Source: Prado023 sp963788325 (lineage in GTDB: Bacteria; Actinomycetota; Actinomycetes; S36-B12; CAIYMF01). Taken from it: a DNA stretch of 64,000 nt. Under the pieces are notes generated by a model. It was not told where the DNA came from. It saw only the letters and a list, made by a program, of their open reading frames with translations, and made no database searches. The stretch is taken from the NCBI GenBank assembly GCA_963788325.1, contig CAWBGJ010000015.1, positions 1 to 64,000 of the forward strand. The letters are read 5' to 3'. Every line of letters starts with the position of its first letter. Positions within the stretch are counted from its first letter, which is position 1. Shown here piece after piece: positions 21,678 through 29,759 of the stretch. A program made the translations under genes and the position numbers.

Positions 21678-22694
21678 ATGACAGCGACGGGGAGCCCGGG
21701 ATCGGGCAGCGGGGGCCGGGGGCAGCGGTTGCCCATGGGATCGGGGGCGCGGGTGGTCGCGCTGGGCGGCGGGCACGGCCTGGCTGTGTCGCTGCGGGCG
21801 CTCGGCGGCGTGACCGACCAGCTGACCGCGATCGTGGGGATGGGCGACGACGGCGGGTCCAGCGGCCGGCTGCGCCGAGAGCTCGGTGCACCGCCGCCCG
21901 GCGACCTGCGGATGGCGCTGGCGGCACTGTGCGGCGACGACGTGTGGGGACGCACATGGAGTTCGGTCGTGCAGCACAGGTTCAGCGGCGGAGACCTGGC
22001 CGGGCACGCGCTGGGCAACCTGCTCATCACGGCCCTGTGGGAGCAGACCGGGGACATCGTGGCCGGCCTGGACTGGGTGGGCGCCCTGCTGGGCGCGCGC
22101 GGGCGCGTGCTACCGGCGTGCAGCGACGGGGTCGAGATCGTGGCCGAGGTGCGCGACGTGCCCGGTCATCCGGGTCTGAGTCGAGTCCACGGGCAGTCCC
22201 AAGTGGCCATCACCGAGGGCACTGTGGTCTCGATCGCGCTCGAGCCGGGCGACCCGCCGGCCCGGCCGGAGGCTGTCGCGGCCATCGCAGCGGCCGAGGC
22301 GCTGGTCATGGGCCCCGGTTCCTGGTACACCTCCGTGCTCGCCGGGCTGCTGGTCCCCGGCATCCATGACGCCGTCGTGGCGACCGGCGCGACCCGGATC
22401 CTCGTGCTGAACCTCATCGCCCAGCCGGGGGAGACCTCCGACCTGCGCCCCACTGCCCACATCGAGGTCCTGGCCGACGCGTTCCCGGACCTGCGCTTCG
22501 ACGTCGTGCTGGCCGACCCGGCGCACGTGCCCAGCGCCCAGGACCTCGCTGCCGCGTCCGCGCAGATCGGCGGGGAGCTTGTGCTGCGGCCCATCCACGA
22601 CGCCCGGGCCGAGCCCGGGCACCATGACCCGGTGCTGCTGGGGAGGGCGTTCGCGGAGTTGATCGGGCATGGGAGTATGCCCGCATGGCGATGA
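21678..22694 (+). CDS. yvcK: YvcK/CofD-like gluconeogenesis factor
   Basis: YvcK proteins bind UDP-sugars and influence carbon flux and cell-wall synthesis. They resemble CofD, the lactyl transferase of F420 synthesis. The 338-residue protein carries GGGHGLAVSLRAL, IVGMGDDGGSSGRLRREL, PGDLRMALAAL and GPGSWYTSVLAGLLVPGI, all in the expected order. It has an N-terminal Gly/Ser-rich extension of about 23 residues that is not part of the fold. An internal ATG in that extension (about residue 20) is an alternative start. The gene overlaps the start of whiA by 10 nt, pointing to translational coupling. Confidence 0.93.
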   Translation: MTATGSPGSGSGGRGQRLPMGSGARVVALGGGHGLAVSLRALGGVTDQLTAIVGMGDDGGSSGRLRRELGAPPPGDLRMALAALCGDDVWGRTWSSVVQHRFSGGDLAGHALGNLLITALWEQTGDIVAGLDWVGALLGARGRVLPACSDGVEIVAEVRDVPGHPGLSRVHGQSQVAITEGTVVSIALEPGDPPARPEAVAAIAAAEALVMGPGSWYTSVLAGLLVPGIHDAVVATGATRILVLNLIAQPGETSDLRPTAHIEVLADAFPDLRFDVVLADPAHVPSAQDLAAASAQIGGELVLRPIHDARAEPGHHDPVLLGRAFAELIGHGSMPAWR

Positions 22695-23653
22695 CCGCAG
22701 GGGCCAAGGACGAACTCAGTCGGGTGCCCATCTCCCGGGCGTGCTGCCGCAAGGCCGAGGTCTCGGCGCTGCTGCGCTTCTCGGGAGGCCTGCACCTGGT
22801 GGCCGGCCGGGTCGTGGTCGAGGCCGAGTTGGACACCGGGTCGGCCGCGCGCCGGGCCCGGGCGGCGATCACCGACCTGTTCGGGCACGCCGCGACCATC
22901 ACGGTCGTGGCACCGTCGGGGATCCGACGTGGCAACCGGTACGTGCTCACCGTGGCCGCCGACGGCAAGCAGCTGGCCAAGCAGGCGGGCCTGCTGGACA
23001 ACTCCGGTCGGCCGGTGCGCGGGCTGCCGGCCGTCATCGTCAACGGCGGGCTGTGCGACGCGGAGGCAGCCTGGCGCGGGGCGTTCCTCGCGCATGGATC
23101 GTTGACCGAACCGGGTCGCTCGGCAGCACTGGAGGTCTCCTGCCCGGGTCCGGAGGCGGCCCTGGCCCTGGTTGGGGCAGCCCGGCGGCTGGGCATCCCG
23201 GCCAAGGCCCGGGAGGTGCGCGGCATCGACCGGGTCGTGATCCGCGACGGCGACGCGATCAGCGCGATGCTCACCCGTATGGGGGCCCACGAGACGGTCA
23301 TGGCATGGGAGGAGCGCCGGATGCGCCGCGAGGTCCGGGCCACTGCCAACCGCCTGGCCAACTTCGACGATGCCAACCTGCGCCGCTCAGCTCGGGCCGC
23401 AGTCGCCGCGGGCGCGCGTGTGGAGCGCGCTCTCGAGATCCTGGGCGACACGGTTCCAGACCACCTCGCCGTGGCCGGCCGGCTTCGCCTGGAGCACAAG
23501 CAGGCCAGCCTCGAGGAGCTCGGGGCCCTGGCTGACCCGCCCATGACCAAGGACGCCATCGCCGGGCGGATCCGTCGGCTGCTCGCGCTGGCGGACAAGC
23601 GCGCGGCCGAACTCGGGATCCCGAGCACCGAGGACGTCGCGCCCTCGGACTGA
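22685..23653 (+). CDS. whiA: sporulation/cell-division regulator WhiA
   Basis: WhiA is a DNA-binding protein that, with WhiB, switches actinobacteria from growth to division. It combines an N-terminal domain related to LAGLIDADG homing endonucleases with a C-terminal helix-turn-helix. The 322-residue product begins with the family signature (TAGAKDELSRV, then CCRKAEVSALLRFSGGLHL), contains AFLAHGSLTEPGRSAALEVS, and ends with NRLANFDDANLRRS and the HTH region SLEELGALADPPMTKDAIAGR. ATG 22685 or 22691 both fit. In most relatives gap follows whiA directly. Here a 110-nt gap leads straight to pgk. Confidence 0.95.
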   Translation: MAMTAGAKDELSRVPISRACCRKAEVSALLRFSGGLHLVAGRVVVEAELDTGSAARRARAAITDLFGHAATITVVAPSGIRRGNRYVLTVAADGKQLAKQAGLLDNSGRPVRGLPAVIVNGGLCDAEAAWRGAFLAHGSLTEPGRSAALEVSCPGPEAALALVGAARRLGIPAKAREVRGIDRVVIRDGDAISAMLTRMGAHETVMAWEERRMRREVRATANRLANFDDANLRRSARAAVAAGARVERALEILGDTVPDHLAVAGRLRLEHKQASLEELGALADPPMTKDAIAGRIRRLLALADKRAAELGIPSTEDVAPSD

Positions 23654-23763
23654 AGGCGATCCCCGGCGCTGCGGGAACAGCTGTCAACGGGCGACCGGTC
23701 GCTGGGGTCAATAGGCTCAGGCTTGGCATGCATGTTGCCCCACCTCGTCAAGGGAGCCCACCT

Positions 23764-24972
23764 GTGAAGAAGATCAGTGATCTCGACATCGCTGGCAAGA
23801 CGGTCCTGCTCAGGTCCGATTTCAATGTCCCGCTGGCCAAGGATGGCTCGGGAGTCATCACCGATGACGGACGGATCGTGGCCAGCCTGCCCACGATCAA
23901 TGCCCTGACCGGCGCCGGGGCCAAGGTCGTCGTGGTCGCGCACCTCGGTCGCCCCAAGGGGGTCGGCTTCGAGGCCTCCGGCTCGTTGGCTCCCGTCGCC
24001 GCACGCCTGGGCGAGCTGCTCGGACAGGACGTGGCCCTGGCCTCGGACGTCACCGGCGAGTCTGCGAAGGCCACGGTTGCCGCGTTGGAGCCCGGTCAGG
24101 TCGCCCTCCTGGAGAACGTCCGCTTCGACGCCCGCGAGACGAGCAAGGACCAGGCACAGCGCCAGGAACTCGCGGCCGAGCTCGCGGCCCTGGCAGACGT
24201 GTACGTCTCCGACGGGTTCGGGGTCGTGCACCGCAAGCAGGCCTCGGTCACCGACGTCGCGGAGCTGCTGCCCAACGCCGGCGGCCTGCTGGTCGAGAAG
24301 GAGGTCAAGTCCTTCTCGAAGGTGCTGGCCTCCCCGGACCGGCCCTACGTGGTGATCCTCGGTGGGTCCAAGGTCTCGGACAAGCTCGGCGTGATCGACA
24401 ACCTGATCGACAGTGTCGACCGGCTGCTCATCGGCGGGGGCATGGCCTACACCTTCCTGGCCGCGCAGGGCAGCACCGTGGGCGACTCGCTGCTCGAGGC
24501 CGACCAGGTCGAGGCCGTGAAGGGCTACATCGCCAAGGCCGCCGAGAAGGGGATCGAGCTGCTCGTCCCGGTGGACACGAAGGTGTCGGTGGCCTTCCCG
24601 AGCAAGGACCAGCCGCACCCCGAGAGCAAGGTCGTGGCCAGCACCGAGATCCCGGACGGCTGGATGGGCCTGGACATCGGTCCCGAGACGATCGCGCTGT
24701 TCGCCAGCAAGGTCGCCGACGCCCAGACGGTCGTGTGGAACGGACCGATGGGTGTGTTCGAGTTCGACGATTTCGCCGCAGGAACTCTCGAGGTCGCCCA
24801 AGCCATCGCGGCCTCCGGGGCGTTCTCGGTCATCGGGGGCGGCGACTCCGCCGCTGCCGTCCGCCAGCTCGGCCTGGAGGACGGCTTCTCCCACATCTCC
24901 ACCGGTGGTGGTGCCTCCCTCGAGCTGCTCGAGGGCAAGACACTCCCCGGTCTCGCAGTCCTGGAGGGCTGA
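23764..24972 (+). CDS. pgk: phosphoglycerate kinase
   Basis: Pgk transfers phosphate from 1,3-bisphosphoglycerate to ADP in glycolysis. The 402-residue protein starts at GTG 23764, 8 nt after AAGGGAG. It has the N-terminal substrate site VLLRSDFNVPLAKDG, HLGRPKG, LLENVRFDARE, the hinge/nucleotide segments VVILGGSKVSDKLGVI and GIELLVPVDTKV, and C-terminal FSVIGGGDSAAAVRQLG and HISTGGGASLELLEGKTLPG. A possible -10 (TAGGCT, 23712-23717) lies about 46 nt upstream. The next gene, tpiA, starts 3 nt after the stop. The glyceraldehyde-3-phosphate dehydrogenase gene usually found just upstream is absent. Confidence 0.97.
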   Translation: MKKISDLDIAGKTVLLRSDFNVPLAKDGSGVITDDGRIVASLPTINALTGAGAKVVVVAHLGRPKGVGFEASGSLAPVAARLGELLGQDVALASDVTGESAKATVAALEPGQVALLENVRFDARETSKDQAQRQELAAELAALADVYVSDGFGVVHRKQASVTDVAELLPNAGGLLVEKEVKSFSKVLASPDRPYVVILGGSKVSDKLGVIDNLIDSVDRLLIGGGMAYTFLAAQGSTVGDSLLEADQVEAVKGYIAKAAEKGIELLVPVDTKVSVAFPSKDQPHPESKVVASTEIPDGWMGLDIGPETIALFASKVADAQTVVWNGPMGVFEFDDFAAGTLEVAQAIAASGAFSVIGGGDSAAAVRQLGLEDGFSHISTGGGASLELLEGKTLPGLAVLEG

Positions 24973-24975
24973 CAC

Positions 24976-25749
24976 ATGGCGCGCAAGCCGTTCATGGCAG
25001 GCAACTGGAAGATGAACCTCGACCACCTCGAGGCGATCGCCCACGTGCAGAAGGTCTCGTTCGGGCTCTCCAACGACGATTTCGAGGCCGTCGAGGTGGG
25101 CATGATGGTCCCATTCACCGACATCCGCTCGGTCCAGACCCTGGTCGATGCCGACAACCTGAAGCTGGTCTACGGCAGCCAGGACATCTCCGCCCACGAC
25201 AAGGGCGCCTACACCGGTGAGATCTCCGGGCCGATGCTGGCCAAGCTGGGCTGCACGTACGCGACCATCGGGCACAGCGAGCGGCGGCAGTACCACGGTG
25301 AGGACGACGCCCTGGTCAACGCCAAGGTCAAGGCGGCCTACGCACACGGGCTCCTTCCGATCATGTGCATCGGAGAGGTCAAGGAGGAGCGTGAGGCCGG
25401 CATCCAGGAGCAGGTCACCCTCGGCCAGCTCGATGGTGGCCTGGCGGGCATTCCCGCCGAGCAGGCGGCCCAGATCGTGATCGCCTACGAGCCGGTCTGG
25501 GCGATCGGTACCGGGCTGACCGCGACCCCGCAGGACGCGCAGGACATGTGCGCTGCCATCCGGGTCCGGTTGGCCGAGCTGTACAGCCCCGAGGTCGCCG
25601 ACGCGATCCGGATCCAGTACGGCGGTTCGGTGAAGGCAGCCAACGCGGCCGAGATCATGGCCGGTGCTGACGTGGACGGCGCCCTGATCGGCGGGGCCTC
25701 GCTGGACGCCGACGAGTTCGTGGCGATCTGCAGGTACCGGCTGGCCTGA
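24976..25749 (+). CDS. tpiA: triosephosphate isomerase
   Basis: TpiA interconverts dihydroxyacetone phosphate and glyceraldehyde 3-phosphate. The 257-residue TIM barrel has all catalytic elements: Asn10 and Lys12 in GNWKMN, the histidine in TIGHSERRQY, the glutamate in AYEPVWAIGTG (start of the flexible loop 6) and the phosphate-binding YGGSVKAAN and GGASL. It starts with ATG 24976, 3 nt after pgk, so pgk-tpiA is a two-gene operon ended by the hairpin that overlaps its stop codon. Confidence 0.97.
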   Translation: MARKPFMAGNWKMNLDHLEAIAHVQKVSFGLSNDDFEAVEVGMMVPFTDIRSVQTLVDADNLKLVYGSQDISAHDKGAYTGEISGPMLAKLGCTYATIGHSERRQYHGEDDALVNAKVKAAYAHGLLPIMCIGEVKEEREAGIQEQVTLGQLDGGLAGIPAEQAAQIVIAYEPVWAIGTGLTATPQDAQDMCAAIRVRLAELYSPEVADAIRIQYGGSVKAANAAEIMAGADVDGALIGGASLDADEFVAICRYRLA

Positions 25750-25807
25750 TCAGACTGTGGTGGGGGATGCCGGCGGCCCCGGGATCCCCCACCACCACAG
25801 CCTGATC
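25748..25807 (+). terminator. pgk-tpiA terminator hairpin
   Basis: GATCAG plus CTGTGGTGGGGGAT (25748-25768) is complemented by ATCCCCCACCACCACAG plus CTGATC (25784-25807), with a 3-nt bulge and single-base mismatch. This is one of the strongest hairpins in the window. It starts inside the tpiA stop codon and has no U-tract. Confidence 0.8.
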
Positions 25808-25893
25808 TGATCGGGGGAGCCGGAGCGGCGCTGGCTTCCACGAGCGCGACGAGCGCGTATCCTTGCGCCCATCGACGTGAAGGGAACCACCCA

Positions 25894-26118
25894 GTGACCA
25901 CCGCGCTGCAGATCCTGCTGCTCATCCTCAACGGGCTCGTCATCCTGCTCGTGCTCCTGCACAAGGGCAAGGGTGGGGGCATGTCCGACCTCTTCGGCGG
26001 CGGCGTCAGCTCGTCCCTGGGTGGCAGCTCGGTGGCCGAGCGCAACCTCGACCGCATCACCATCGGGCTGCTCGTGATCTGGTCAGCGGCCATCGTGGCG
26101 CTGGGCCTGGCCACCTGA
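25894..26118 (+). CDS. secG: preprotein translocase subunit SecG
   Basis: SecG is the small third subunit of the SecYEG export channel. The 74-residue protein has two membrane helices (LLLILNGLVILLVLLHKGKG and IGLLVIWSAAIVALGLAT) joined by the typical Gly/Ser-rich loop with MSDLFGGGVSSSLGGSS. GTG 25894 follows AAGGGA at normal distance. It lies after the tpiA terminator, so it probably has its own promoter, and it precedes rbpA by 65 nt. Confidence 0.94.
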   Translation: MTTALQILLLILNGLVILLVLLHKGKGGGMSDLFGGGVSSSLGGSSVAERNLDRITIGLLVIWSAAIVALGLAT

Positions 26119-26183
26119 GCACGCGCACGCCTGGGGCCTGAACCGCGGTCCCACCTTGTACCAACAACTCTCCGGAGGCACTT

Positions 26184-26519
26184 GTGGCTGGTGGCAACGC
26201 GATCCGCGGAAGTCGGGTCGGCTCAGGACCGATGGGCGAGGCCGAGCGGGGCGAGGCGGCCCCGCGCCGGCGCGTGACGTTCTACTGTGCCCGTGGGCAT
26301 GAGACCACCCCGAGCTTCGCCGACGAGGCAGCCATCCCGGAGCTGTGGGAGTGCCCGACCTGTGGGTACCCGGCCGGCCTGGATCCGGAGAACCCGCCCA
26401 CCCCGGCCAAGGTCGAGCCGTACAAGACGCACCTGGCCTACGTGAAGGAGCGCCGCTCCGACATCGACGGGGACGCGATCCTCAATGAGGCCCTCGAGCG
26501 CATGCACGCCACGGACTGA
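26184..26519 (+). CDS. rbpA: RNA polymerase-binding protein RbpA
   Basis: RbpA is an actinobacteria-specific transcription factor that binds RNA polymerase and the principal sigma factor and stabilises the open promoter complex. The 111-residue protein opens with the conserved GNAIRGSRVGSGPMGEAERG, has a core with ligand-type residues (YCARGHETTPSFA and WECPTCGYPAG) and the C-terminal sigma-interaction helix (YVKERRSDIDGDAILNEALE). GTG 26184 stands 6 nt after CGGAGG. In relatives the genes that follow are pgl-opcA-zwf-pgi-tal. Here tkt comes next, on the other strand. Confidence 0.95.
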   Translation: MAGGNAIRGSRVGSGPMGEAERGEAAPRRRVTFYCARGHETTPSFADEAAIPELWECPTCGYPAGLDPENPPTPAKVEPYKTHLAYVKERRSDIDGDAILNEALERMHATD

Positions 26520-26571
26520 GCGGTCACGCGCACGGGTCCGACCGCGGCGGGCCGGTACCCCTCGCTGTGGG

Positions 26572-28632
26572 TCAGCGGAGCCGGTCCAGCACCCCTCGGG
26601 CAGTGGCGGCGACGTTCTCCGGGGTGAACCCCAGTTGTGTGAAGAGCTCCGGGGCAGCCGCTGAGGAACCGAAGTGGCTGACTGCCACGCAGGCCCCCTC
26701 GCTGCCCACGTACTTCCACCAGCCCTGGTCGATCCCGGCCTCCACGGACACCCGGGCACGCACCCGCTGGGGGAGCACGGCCTCGCGGTACTCCTCGGAC
26801 TGGGCCTCGAACCACTCCAGGCAGGGCAGGGACACCACGCGGGTGGGTATCCCGTCGGCCTGCAGCAGGTCACGGGCGCCCAGGGCCACCGAAACCTCCG
26901 AGCCGGTGGCCAACAGGATCAGCTCCGGGTCCCCGCCGGCGGCCTCAGCGATCACGTAGCCCCCGCGCGCGGCTGCTTCCACCGGCTCGCCCTCGCTGTG
27001 GTCCAGGGTCGGCACGTTCTGCCGGGTGAGGATCAGCCCGGTCGGGCCCGGGTTCTCCAGCGCGGCGGCCCACACGACGGCGGTCTCGTTGGCGTCAGCG
27101 GGTCGTGCGACGGACAGCTCGGGGATCGCCCGCAGCGCCCAGAGGTGCTCGATGGGCTGATGTGTGGGCCCGTCCTCCCCGACCCCGACCGAGTCATGGG
27201 TCCAGACGAACAGGGACTGGAGGCTCATCAGCCCGGCCAGGCGGGCGGGTGCGCGCATGTAGTCGCTGAACACCAGGAACGTGCCCCCGAACGCGCGGGT
27301 GAGCCCCTGCAGCGCGATGCCGTTGAGGATGGCGCCCATCGCGTGCTCGCGCACCCCGAAGTGCAGCACCCGTCCGTACGGGTCCGCACCGGGGATGGGC
27401 GAAGCAGCGGGCAGGAACTCGCCGCCGTCGGCGATGGTCGTGCCGTTGGATTCGCCGAGGTCGGCGGACCCGCCCCACAGCTCGGGCACAACACCGGCCA
27501 GTGCGTTGATGACCGCCTGGGAGGCCTTGCGGGTGGCCAGGGACGTGCCCGGCTCCCAGGCCGGCAGGGCATCTCGCCAACCGGCCGGGAGCTCACGGGC
27601 CACCAGGCGGTCGAGCAGTGCCGCGCCGTCCGCGTTGCCGGTGCGCCAGGCCTGGTAGCCGATCTCCCACTCGAGGCGCAGCTGCGCGCCGCGCCCCACG
27701 ACGCCACGGGCGTGGGCCAGCACCTCGTCGTCGACTGCGAAGGACACCTCCGGATCCAGGCCCAAGGCGACCTTGGTGGCGGCCACCTCATCGGGGCCGA
27801 GGGCTGCGCCGTGCGACGCGCCGGTGTTGCGCAGCGTGGGCGCGGGCCAAGCGATCACCGTGCGCAGGCGGATCAGGCACGGTGCCTCGCGATACTCGCG
27901 CGCTGCGGTCATCGCCTCGGCCAGGGCCTCGATGTCCACCGAGCCGTCGGCGGCCAGGCCGACCTCCTGGACGAACCAGCCGTACGCCCGGTAGCGGGCG
28001 GCGACGTCCTCTGTGAACGACACCGCGGTGTCGCCCTCGATCGAGATCCGGTTGTCGTCCCAGATGACGACCAGGTCGCCGAGCCGCTGGGTCCCGGCCA
28101 GGCTGGCGGCCTCCCCGGAGATCCCCTCCTCGAGGTCGCCATCGGAGGCGATCACCCAGGTGGTCGAGTCGAACGGGCTCATCGTGGCGGGGGCATCAGG
28201 GTCGAGCAGCCCGCGCGTGTAGCGGTGGGCCATGGAGATCCCCACTGCGGAGGACACGCCCTGGCCCAGGGGGCCGGTGGTCATCTCGATGCCGCGGGCG
28301 GGATGGTGCTCGGGATGGCCCGGAGTCTGCGAGCCCAGCGTGCGGAACTCCTGCAGGTCGCTCAGGGTGGTCGAGTACCCGGACAGGTAGAGCTGGATGT
28401 AGAGCGTGAGGCTGCTGTGCCCGCAGGAGAGGATGAACCGGTCACGGCCCAGCCACGTGGGATCGCTGGGGTCGTGGCGCAGGAACCTCTGGAACAGCAG
28501 GTAGGCCGCCGGGGCCAGGGCCATCGCCGTGCCGGGATGGCCGTTGCCGACCTTCTGGACGGCGTCAGCGGCCAGGGCTCGCGCAGTGGCCACCGCGCGA
28601 TCGTCGAGGTCGGTCCAGCCGGCGATTGACAT
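26572..28632 (-). CDS. tkt: transketolase
   Basis: Transketolase moves two-carbon units between sugar phosphates in the pentose phosphate pathway, with thiamine diphosphate. The 686-residue protein shows the N-terminal KVGNGHPGTAMALAPAAYLL, GPLGQGVSSAVG, the ThDP/metal motif SDGDLEEGISGEAASLAG, WDDNRISIEG, the catalytic glutamate region HFGVREHAMGAILNGIAL, THDSVGVGEDGPTHQPIEHL and the C-terminal LATGSEVSVALGARDLLQ. ATG 28632 lies after GAGGAG (4-nt spacing). It is divergent from ctaB with an 83-nt gap and convergent with rbpA. The expected partner genes tal, zwf, opcA, pgl and pgi are missing here. Confidence 0.97.
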   Translation of the reverse strand: MSIAGWTDLDDRAVATARALAADAVQKVGNGHPGTAMALAPAAYLLFQRFLRHDPSDPTWLGRDRFILSCGHSSLTLYIQLYLSGYSTTLSDLQEFRTLGSQTPGHPEHHPARGIEMTTGPLGQGVSSAVGISMAHRYTRGLLDPDAPATMSPFDSTTWVIASDGDLEEGISGEAASLAGTQRLGDLVVIWDDNRISIEGDTAVSFTEDVAARYRAYGWFVQEVGLAADGSVDIEALAEAMTAAREYREAPCLIRLRTVIAWPAPTLRNTGASHGAALGPDEVAATKVALGLDPEVSFAVDDEVLAHARGVVGRGAQLRLEWEIGYQAWRTGNADGAALLDRLVARELPAGWRDALPAWEPGTSLATRKASQAVINALAGVVPELWGGSADLGESNGTTIADGGEFLPAASPIPGADPYGRVLHFGVREHAMGAILNGIALQGLTRAFGGTFLVFSDYMRAPARLAGLMSLQSLFVWTHDSVGVGEDGPTHQPIEHLWALRAIPELSVARPADANETAVVWAAALENPGPTGLILTRQNVPTLDHSEGEPVEAAARGGYVIAEAAGGDPELILLATGSEVSVALGARDLLQADGIPTRVVSLPCLEWFEAQSEEYREAVLPQRVRARVSVEAGIDQGWWKYVGSEGACVAVSHFGSSAAAPELFTQLGFTPENVAATARGVLDRLR

Positions 28633-28702
28633 CGGTCTCCTCAGGTGGGGGGCGGGCCACAGGGTATCGGTACGGGGGGCCGGCCCGACGCACCGCCGCA
28701 GG

Positions 28703-28718
28703 TAGCATGGTGGTCGTG
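28703..28718 (+). promoter_or_regulatory. leaderless ctaB promoter -10
   Basis: TAGCAT (28703-28708) is followed by 7 nt and GTG 28716, placing the probable transcription start at the start codon. Confidence 0.55.
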
Positions 28719-29645
28719 ACTGCAGTGGAACCTGGCCGAGCGCACGCACCCGGGCAGACGCCGTCGGACCCGCCCGCGGTCTGGCGCAGCTACCTCGTTC
28801 TGACCAAGCCGCGGGTCATCGAGCTTCTACTTGTCACCACGATCCCCGTGATGTTCCTGGCCGCCGGTGGCTTCCCGCCGCTGGGCACGATGCTGCTGAC
28901 CCTGCTCGGCGGGAGCCTGGCAGCGGCGGGGGCGAATGTGATCAACCAGGTCTACGACCGCGACATCGACGCGCTGATGGTGCGCACGCAGGCTCGGCCG
29001 CTGGTCACCGGACATATCAGCGTGCGCAGCGCCCTGACCTTCGGGATCGCGCTGAGCGTCGCGTCGGTGGCCCTTCTGGCGTTGACCGTGAACGTGCTCT
29101 CCGCGGTGCTGGCGGCGGCGGCGATCGGCTTCTACGTGTTCATCTACACGATGCTGCTCAAGCGCCGGACGGCCCAGAACATCGTCTGGGGCGGGGCCGC
29201 GGGATGCTTCCCGGTCCTGATCGGATGGGCCGCGGTGACGGACTCGCTGGCGTGGACGCCCTTCGTCCTGTTCGGGATCGTCTTCCTCTGGACGCCGCCG
29301 CACTACTGGCCGCTGGCCCTGCGGTTCAAGGCCGACTACCAGGCAGCGCGCGTCCCGATGCTCCCCGCCGTGGCCGACGCCGGGGCAGTGGCCAATCAGA
29401 TCGTCTGGTACTCGTGGGCGATGGTGGCCATGTCACTGCTGCTGACGCCGGTGGCCGGGATGCATTGGCTGTACACCGCCACAGCGCTCGTCCTGGGTGT
29501 GCTCTGGATGCGCGAGGTGTACGCGCTGCGCTCCAAGGTGCGTGCCGGGGCCGATCAGAACGGCGCGATGCGGCTGTTCCACGGTTCGATCTCCTACCTG
29601 TCGGTGCTCTTCCTCGCCGTGGCGATCGATCCGTTCCTGGGCTGA
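28716..29645 (+). CDS. ctaB: protoheme IX farnesyltransferase (heme O synthase)
   Basis: CtaB (CyoE) attaches a farnesyl group to heme B to make heme O, a step towards heme A for cytochrome aa3. It is a 309-residue membrane protein of the UbiA family with about nine helices. The first prenyl-diphosphate site is ANVINQVYDRDIDALMVRT (N-x3-D-x3-D type), and the conserved YTMLLKRRTAQNIVWGGAAG and FLWTPPHYWPLALRF follow. GTG 28716 is chosen for the leaderless -10 and the family start. ATG 28707 in the same frame is an alternative. Adjacent to tkt, as in most actinobacteria. CtaA, the next enzyme, lies 3 kb away. Confidence 0.95.
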   Translation: MTAVEPGRAHAPGQTPSDPPAVWRSYLVLTKPRVIELLLVTTIPVMFLAAGGFPPLGTMLLTLLGGSLAAAGANVINQVYDRDIDALMVRTQARPLVTGHISVRSALTFGIALSVASVALLALTVNVLSAVLAAAAIGFYVFIYTMLLKRRTAQNIVWGGAAGCFPVLIGWAAVTDSLAWTPFVLFGIVFLWTPPHYWPLALRFKADYQAARVPMLPAVADAGAVANQIVWYSWAMVAMSLLLTPVAGMHWLYTATALVLGVLWMREVYALRSKVRAGADQNGAMRLFHGSISYLSVLFLAVAIDPFLG

Positions 29646-29739
29646 CGCCGCCCCACCTCCAGGACCGCCGATTCGGCCCGCAACAACTCGGGAACGGTTT
29701 GCTACTAGGGGAGCAACAGGGTGACAGGTTGATCCCGTC

Positions 29740-29756
29740 GGCCAGCGTCCCTGGCC
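29740..29756. terminator. possible bidirectional terminator between ctaB and the histidine kinase gene
   Basis: GGCCAG (29740-29745) and CTGGCC (29751-29756) form a 6-bp stem with a 5-nt loop in the 114-nt gap between two convergent genes. It is short and has no U-tract, so it is only suggestive. Confidence 0.35.
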
Positions 29757-29759
29757 GGT

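Noticed and set aside
29740..29756. Confident bidirectional terminator between ctaB and the kinase gene
   Set aside because: Only a 6-bp stem and no U-tract; kept as low-confidence feature only.
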